From Atopsyche davidsoni (taxonomy: Eukaryota; Arthropoda; Insecta; Trichoptera; Hydrobiosidae): a stretch of 64,000 bases of DNA. Both the position numbers and the translations under genes were made by a program. Below the pieces are notes generated by a model that was not told the DNA's origin, did not search any database, and saw nothing but the letters and a program-made list of their open reading frames with translations. Where the stretch lies: contig JAILWY010000021.1 of the NCBI GenBank assembly GCA_022113835.1, forward strand, positions 3,968,001-4,032,000, read 5' to 3'. Below, one piece after another: positions 61,601 to 64,000 of the stretch (position 1 is its first letter; every line of letters begins with the position of its first letter).

Positions 61601-64000
61601 GCGTGATACCTTTTCATATTGCTTTAGTAATTTATCACTTTCTTGTCGTCAATCCGGTTTATTTGTAAATCGAAATGTAATTATGTGATTGTATTGAAGA
61701 AAAAAATCAGATTCTGACTTAATCTTTAATACAATAGTAGTAAACGCGCACAGCTGCTTATCGTATTGGCAACATGTTTTAAGAACGGATTTATACGTAT
61801 TAGTACTATGGTTAATATTCTCGCCAAATTACAGGGTTACGGTTGGCGGAAAGATTACGTCCCGATAAACAGGGAATGCTGTGTATTCTTGTGTGCTATT
61901 TTCCAAATGATGTTTTCTTTGTTTTATGGTTGTATCTTTTCATGAAACATGTACTAGTAGCTATTATGCTTGCTTGTCATTTCGATGGTGTTTAATGTTT
62001 GATCCCGTGTGGACCAATAGTTTTTTAAACTTCATTTAAATGTTTGCCTCTTGGAATAATTAAATAAAATGTATATTTTACGTCGTCACTCACAGTTATA
62101 AAACTGATTGGTCGTTTCAAAACTTCTTCGCCAATTTCTATTTGAAAGCACCACACCCTGTCAGAATGTTGATTGTTATCAACGGTGTTGTACCATTTTG
62201 AATCCGATTTGACAGGCGAAAACATCGCAATACCAAGAGTGGATCAGCCCGCGATAGAATTTGTATGCTCGTTGATGGATGACCGCCCCGACGCTCCGTG
62301 ATGATGATTGATTCTTTCTTTTATTTGTTTTCACGAAATATGCAAATGATTTATTGTTTCCTTTGGTACATCTATATCAGACAGAACTATCTACTAACTG
62401 AGTGTATAAACACCAGCAATTTCAAAATCTGATCGTTAAATATGAAACCAACCTGATAAATAACGTAAAATACTTATTGTTACACATATACTATTCTAAA
62501 TATCAACACGACTTTATTCTATGTATATTTTTAGGGTAAATTGAAATTAAAAAATTGTCTGATAAAAATGTATTTTTAATAGCTAAAAGTATATTTGGTC
62601 ACTTTATTTCCCCTTTAGTTTCATTTCATTTATTCATTCTTGATAAATTATGTTGTACTTGTAAAATTTTTGAATCTCATTTTTTTAAACAAATATTATT
62701 ATTGTAAACATTGCGTAACAAGCTTATCGCCAACTTGCAATATTTCTAAATTTAAAATATTTATTTAGTTTAGATTTAGAGTAAAGTTTATCTTTTTCTG
62801 AGAGCGATGACTAGAATCTTAACACTGTCAAGATATTTCTCGTTTATGATCTGTTTTCATAAGTTTGTAAAAAAAATGATATTTCCTGTCGATTTTATTT
62901 CGTAAAAAAACATGTGTTGGTTAGTTCCTTACAGAAAAAAAATACAAATATAAATCTCTCAAGTGTAAACTTGTACATCAGTCAAGGCTATACGCATCGT
63001 TGACTCATTCTTCTTTGTCCAGAAATTATTATGAAATATCTCAAGTTTACGTGATCGGCTTACTGTATTTATTTTGTTTGAAATGGAAGGCGAAACCGCC
63101 ACCGTGCCTAATCAAATTTCTTGGAAATTCGAAATTATTTTTGTATTTACTTGAAGTAGTGAGAATTCAAAAGGAAAATCAGTAAGTATTTTAATGTTTT
63201 CATAAGAAATAAGTTTCGGTGATATTAAAGCATATCCAGCAACAAAAGCATATCCAGGTGTAATGATTGTCATAGGCGTGTGGCGATTTTATCGAAAATC
63301 AAAGTTTAAGCTTTTCCTTGATATAATAGTCGATCTTTTTTTATGGCGTGTATATTTTGATAATGTTAATTTGCATTAAACGATATGTTAAACGTTTGAA
63401 GATAAATTTTGACACCATGACAATAGATATGACATCATCGTGTGATAATTTCTCCTCATTTCACTGGTTATCCAAATCACTCGTACCCATGTACGAGTAA
63501 TTAAGGCATAACATATATGGAAGGCTTTTGCTTACATGATCGTTCAGAGTCCTTGCCGAAGTTGCATTTGGGGTATGACCGCCACGTACACACACACTCG
63601 GACTAAATGGGAAGTCCATTCCTCACGGCCCCGCCCTGTGCATACTAATGTAAGAGACGTGCTCATTACGAATGGGCTCTTGGTGCGAATACTTGATGTA
63701 GCCAACACTCGCATTCGTATATCGATGGAGATTTTGCAATTATATTGAATTTTAAAATATCTCAATATATTATTAAAGCTACATAATTAAACGATTTATT
63801 ATCGCATGGATTTCCTTGTGTTCCCACTTGTACTCGATTAGTATACTAATATTATCATATCTGTTTTTCCAAGCCTAGACACTTTTTCCGATGTCATTTT
63901 ATAAATAGAGGAAGCTCTACGTATTTATATTTAAATCTAATTTAGCTGATTGGGTCAGTTTTAAAGGTCCGTCTCGAAATGTGTCCGTAACTTCATTTAT
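61601..64000. other. AT-rich noncoding stretch at the window end
   Basis: GC-richer patches at 62090-62310 and 63540-63700. Open frames here are short and overlap on both strands. No gene recognised. Confidence 0.5.

Noticed and set aside
1..64000. CRISPR arrays, operons, prophage or bacterial promoters
   Set aside because: Base composition, splice signals and element types are eukaryotic; no spaced direct-repeat array is present.

Overview
The window is AT-rich, gene-poor eukaryotic DNA, most likely from an insect and possibly a moth or butterfly. The evidence is the low GC content, short stop-ridden reading frames, GT-AG splice signals, a piggyBac-family DNA transposon flanked by TTAA, and a Jockey-like LINE remnant. 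The order is an inference; no marker here fixes the species. No complete conserved host gene is recognisable. The window looks like a large intron or an intergenic desert.

The one well-supported gene-bearing object is a 2,008-bp piggyBac-type element at 58107-60114. It has perfect 13-bp terminal inverted repeats and a TTAA target duplication on each side. It carries a minus-strand transposase in two overlapping frames: an acidic N-terminal piece (59434-59670), then a 390-residue catalytic and C-terminal zinc-binding piece (58281-59453). All aspartates expected for the family are present, but the segment between the acidic tail and the catalytic core is missing and the frame shifts at that point. 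This is therefore a recently inserted, internally deleted copy. A probable 192-bp 5'UTR intron precedes the start codon. Subterminal repeats share a two-box motif with one terminus, which suggests a transposase-binding architecture.

Elsewhere, 28129-28503 encodes the C-terminal end of a Jockey/CR1-like LINE reverse transcriptase with an internal gap. A degenerate tandem repeat with units of about 66-90 bp lies at 21720-21995. Microsatellites and poly-T runs are scattered through the window. Three minus-strand stretches have some exon-like character (25183-25258, 16253-16591 and 48879-49160), but none could be assigned to a family.

The rest is AT-rich sequence broken by dozens of GC-richer islands of 100-300 bp, in the manner of regulatory or conserved noncoding elements. 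The most striking are: 61380-61600 (G-quadruplex-capable run, Pho/YY1-like sites, Exd/Hth-like sites); 54336-54480 (inverted CAAATGGCGG motifs plus a CCAAT box); 30235-30270 (three CACGTG boxes in 36 bp); and 23285-23450 (a Grainyhead-like site plus two CACGTG boxes). Regulatory roles are inferred from motifs only.
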